A DNA stretch of 15,771 nt. Origin: Cyanobacteria bacterium UBA8803. Its GTDB lineage: Bacteria; Cyanobacteriota; Cyanobacteriia; Cyanobacteriales; Coleofasciculaceae. A model generated the notes under the pieces. It searched no databases and was not told where the DNA came from. It worked only from the letters and a program-made list of their open reading frames with translations. This document shows positions 14,582 through 15,771 of the stretch, in pieces. The stretch is from NCBI GenBank assembly GCA_003505715.1, contig DNXU01000462.1, forward strand, positions 18,145 to 33,915. Direction: 5' to 3'. The translations under genes and the position numbers were made by a program. Each line of letters opens with the position of its first letter. The stretch's first letter is position 1.

Positions 14582-15724
14582 ATGCCACACCTTAACCCAG
14601 TTCTACATCTTTGGTTTCCTAATATATTTGAATTCAAAGGAGGAATCCAAGTTTACACCCAGAACTTACTCCAAGCCATAAATCAAGAATTTACCGAGCC
14701 AAAATTTGTAGTTTTTGACAAACTCGATAAGCGTCCACCTGAGACTAGCCTGAATTTCAATAAAATTGATTTTAGATTTAGCGGTCATATCCCCTACTTT
14801 TGGCAAACCCCGCACTTTGCCATCAACTTAATCCAAGCAGCTTGGTTTAATCACCCTAGGTTAATCTTGTGCGGTCATCTGAATTTTGCACCTGTAGCGT
14901 TTTGGATTCATCACTTCACAGGGATTCCTTACTGGATAATAGTTTACGGGATGGAAGCTTGGCAAATCCAAGACCGTTGGAAAATAAAAGCCTTACAGGC
15001 TGCTGAAAAGATTATTTCCATCAGTGGCTATACCCGCGATCGCTTAATCGAAACCCAAAACTTACGCTATGAGAAAATTCACCTTTTACCCGTCACCTTT
15101 GATGCCAGCCGATTTAATATCACTCCCAAACCAGATTATTTACTGCAACGCTACGGCTTATTACCAGATCAACCAGTCATTCTAACCGTAACCCGATTAG
15201 TCAGTGCCGAGCGCTACAAAGGATATGACCAAATTCTACACGCTCTGCCCGATATTCGGCGTCAGCTACCGGACATTCGTTATATCTTAGTTGGCAAAGG
15301 TGATGACCGCCCTCGCATTGAACAGTTAATTGCTGACCTAAACTTGCAAGACTGCGTGACGTTAACAGGCTTTATTCCTGACGAAGAACTTGGCGCTCAT
15401 TATAATCTCTGTGATGTATTTGCCATGCCGAGTAAAGGTGAAGGATTTGGAATTGTTTACCTAGAAGCTCTTGCCTGTGGCAAGCCAGCTTTAGGCGGCA
15501 ATCGTGATGGGGCAATTGACGCCCTTGCTCATGGTAAATTAGGAGCCTTAGTTGATCCCGATGATATCGGTATGCTAGCCCAAACCATCATTCAAATTAT
15601 CCAAGGCACCTATCCCAATCCTCTCCTGTACCAACCCGAAGCTTTACGGCGAAATGTTATTGAAAGGTTTGGGTTTGAATGCTTTAAAAAAACACTGACT
15701 GATTATTTATGTCAAGTCCTTTAG
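14582..15724 (+). CDS. Family 4 (GT-B) glycosyltransferase
   Basis: Predicted retaining transferase of 380 residues, complete in the window. FEFKGGIQVYTQNLL (16-30) is the acceptor-side loop. VYGMEAWQ (121-128) and ISISGYTRDRL (145-155) are N-terminal domain marks. LTVTRLVSAERYKGYDQIL (201-219) carries the donor-contacting R205 and K213. YILVGKGDDRPRIE (234-247) is typical. SKGEGFGIVYLEALACGKP (284-302) holds the intact EX7E pair (E287, E295). ALGGNRDGAIDAL (303-315) follows. The enzyme therefore looks active; its closest described type would be phosphatidylinositol mannosyltransferase-like or other GT4 enzymes, but donor and acceptor are not deducible. The ATG lies eight bases after the stop of the ligase-like gene, so the two are very probably cotranscribed. 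One HIP1 site lies inside. Confidence 0.93.
   Translation: MPHLNPVLHLWFPNIFEFKGGIQVYTQNLLQAINQEFTEPKFVVFDKLDKRPPETSLNFNKIDFRFSGHIPYFWQTPHFAINLIQAAWFNHPRLILCGHLNFAPVAFWIHHFTGIPYWIIVYGMEAWQIQDRWKIKALQAAEKIISISGYTRDRLIETQNLRYEKIHLLPVTFDASRFNITPKPDYLLQRYGLLPDQPVILTVTRLVSAERYKGYDQILHALPDIRRQLPDIRYILVGKGDDRPRIEQLIADLNLQDCVTLTGFIPDEELGAHYNLCDVFAMPSKGEGFGIVYLEALACGKPALGGNRDGAIDALAHGKLGALVDPDDIGMLAQTIIQIIQGTYPNPLLYQPEALRRNVIERFGFECFKKTLTDYLCQVL
15036..15043. repeat. HIP1 palindrome GCGATCGC
   Basis: Second exact HIP1 copy, inside the GT4 gene at 14582, in codons for TRDRL. Both copies in the window lie right of 12097. Confidence 0.85.
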
Positions 15725-15771
15725 CAAGTGCAGCGAGATCCAACATGAGCTAACGGGACTTAAACAAATTT
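15725..15771. other. Window end, no feature recognised
   Basis: Forty-seven bases follow the last stop. TTAGC (15721-15725) and GCTAA (15749-15753) are complementary but too far apart and too short to be called a terminator. The locus may continue beyond the window. Confidence 0.4.

Noticed and set aside
1..15771. Insertion sequences, CRISPR arrays, tRNA genes, attachment sites
   Set aside because: No transposase motifs, regularly spaced repeats, tRNA-like folds or flanking direct repeats were seen despite the mosaic composition.

Overview
The window is a single co-directional (+ strand) polysaccharide locus. All fourteen genes serve making, modifying, exporting or attaching a surface glycan. 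I see no tRNA, rRNA, CRISPR array, transposase or intact insertion sequence. The organism is most likely a cyanobacterium. Two copies of the HIP1 palindrome GCGATCGC lie at 12545 and 15036, and a CCTTCTG heptamer repeat of a kind common in filamentous cyanobacterial genomes lies at 1046. Moderate-to-low GC and many genes without a Shine-Dalgarno sequence also fit. This assignment is inferred; there is no marker gene.

Layout. Positions 101-2389 hold the exporter: a Wzm-type ABC-2 permease and a Wzt-type ATPase with a C-terminal glycan-binding domain, separated by an unusually long spacer with an inverted repeat and heptamer repeats. Positions 2442-8224 alternate methyltransferases and glycosyltransferases: MTase (2442), GT2 (3196), GT-B (4292), GT2 (5491), MTase (6581), GT4 (7142). 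A 196-base gap with several dyads follows; it may contain the decayed start of another gene. It ends in a perfect Shine-Dalgarno sequence in front of a TTG-started, two-domain GT4-methyltransferase (8421-10172). Then come a UbiE-like methyltransferase (10214), a GT4 (10974), a second GT-B (12097), a polytopic O-antigen ligase/polymerase-like protein (13230) and a GT4 (14582).

How it fits together (inference). The glycosyltransferases build a polymer or oligosaccharide on a lipid carrier at the inner face of the membrane. Methyltransferases decorate or cap it, Wzt-C may recognise the finished chain, Wzm/Wzt exports it, and the polytopic protein may ligate it to its acceptor outside. Four methyltransferase modules in 15.8 kb, one directly after wzt, make a methyl-rich or methyl-capped glycan likely.

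Composition is mosaic. The permease and the ATPase half of wzt are G-rich with roughly 45-52% GC in sampled rows. From about 1890, inside wzt, sampled rows drop to about 33-35%. The 12097 gene becomes strongly C-rich. This suggests a replaceable central cassette between older flanks.
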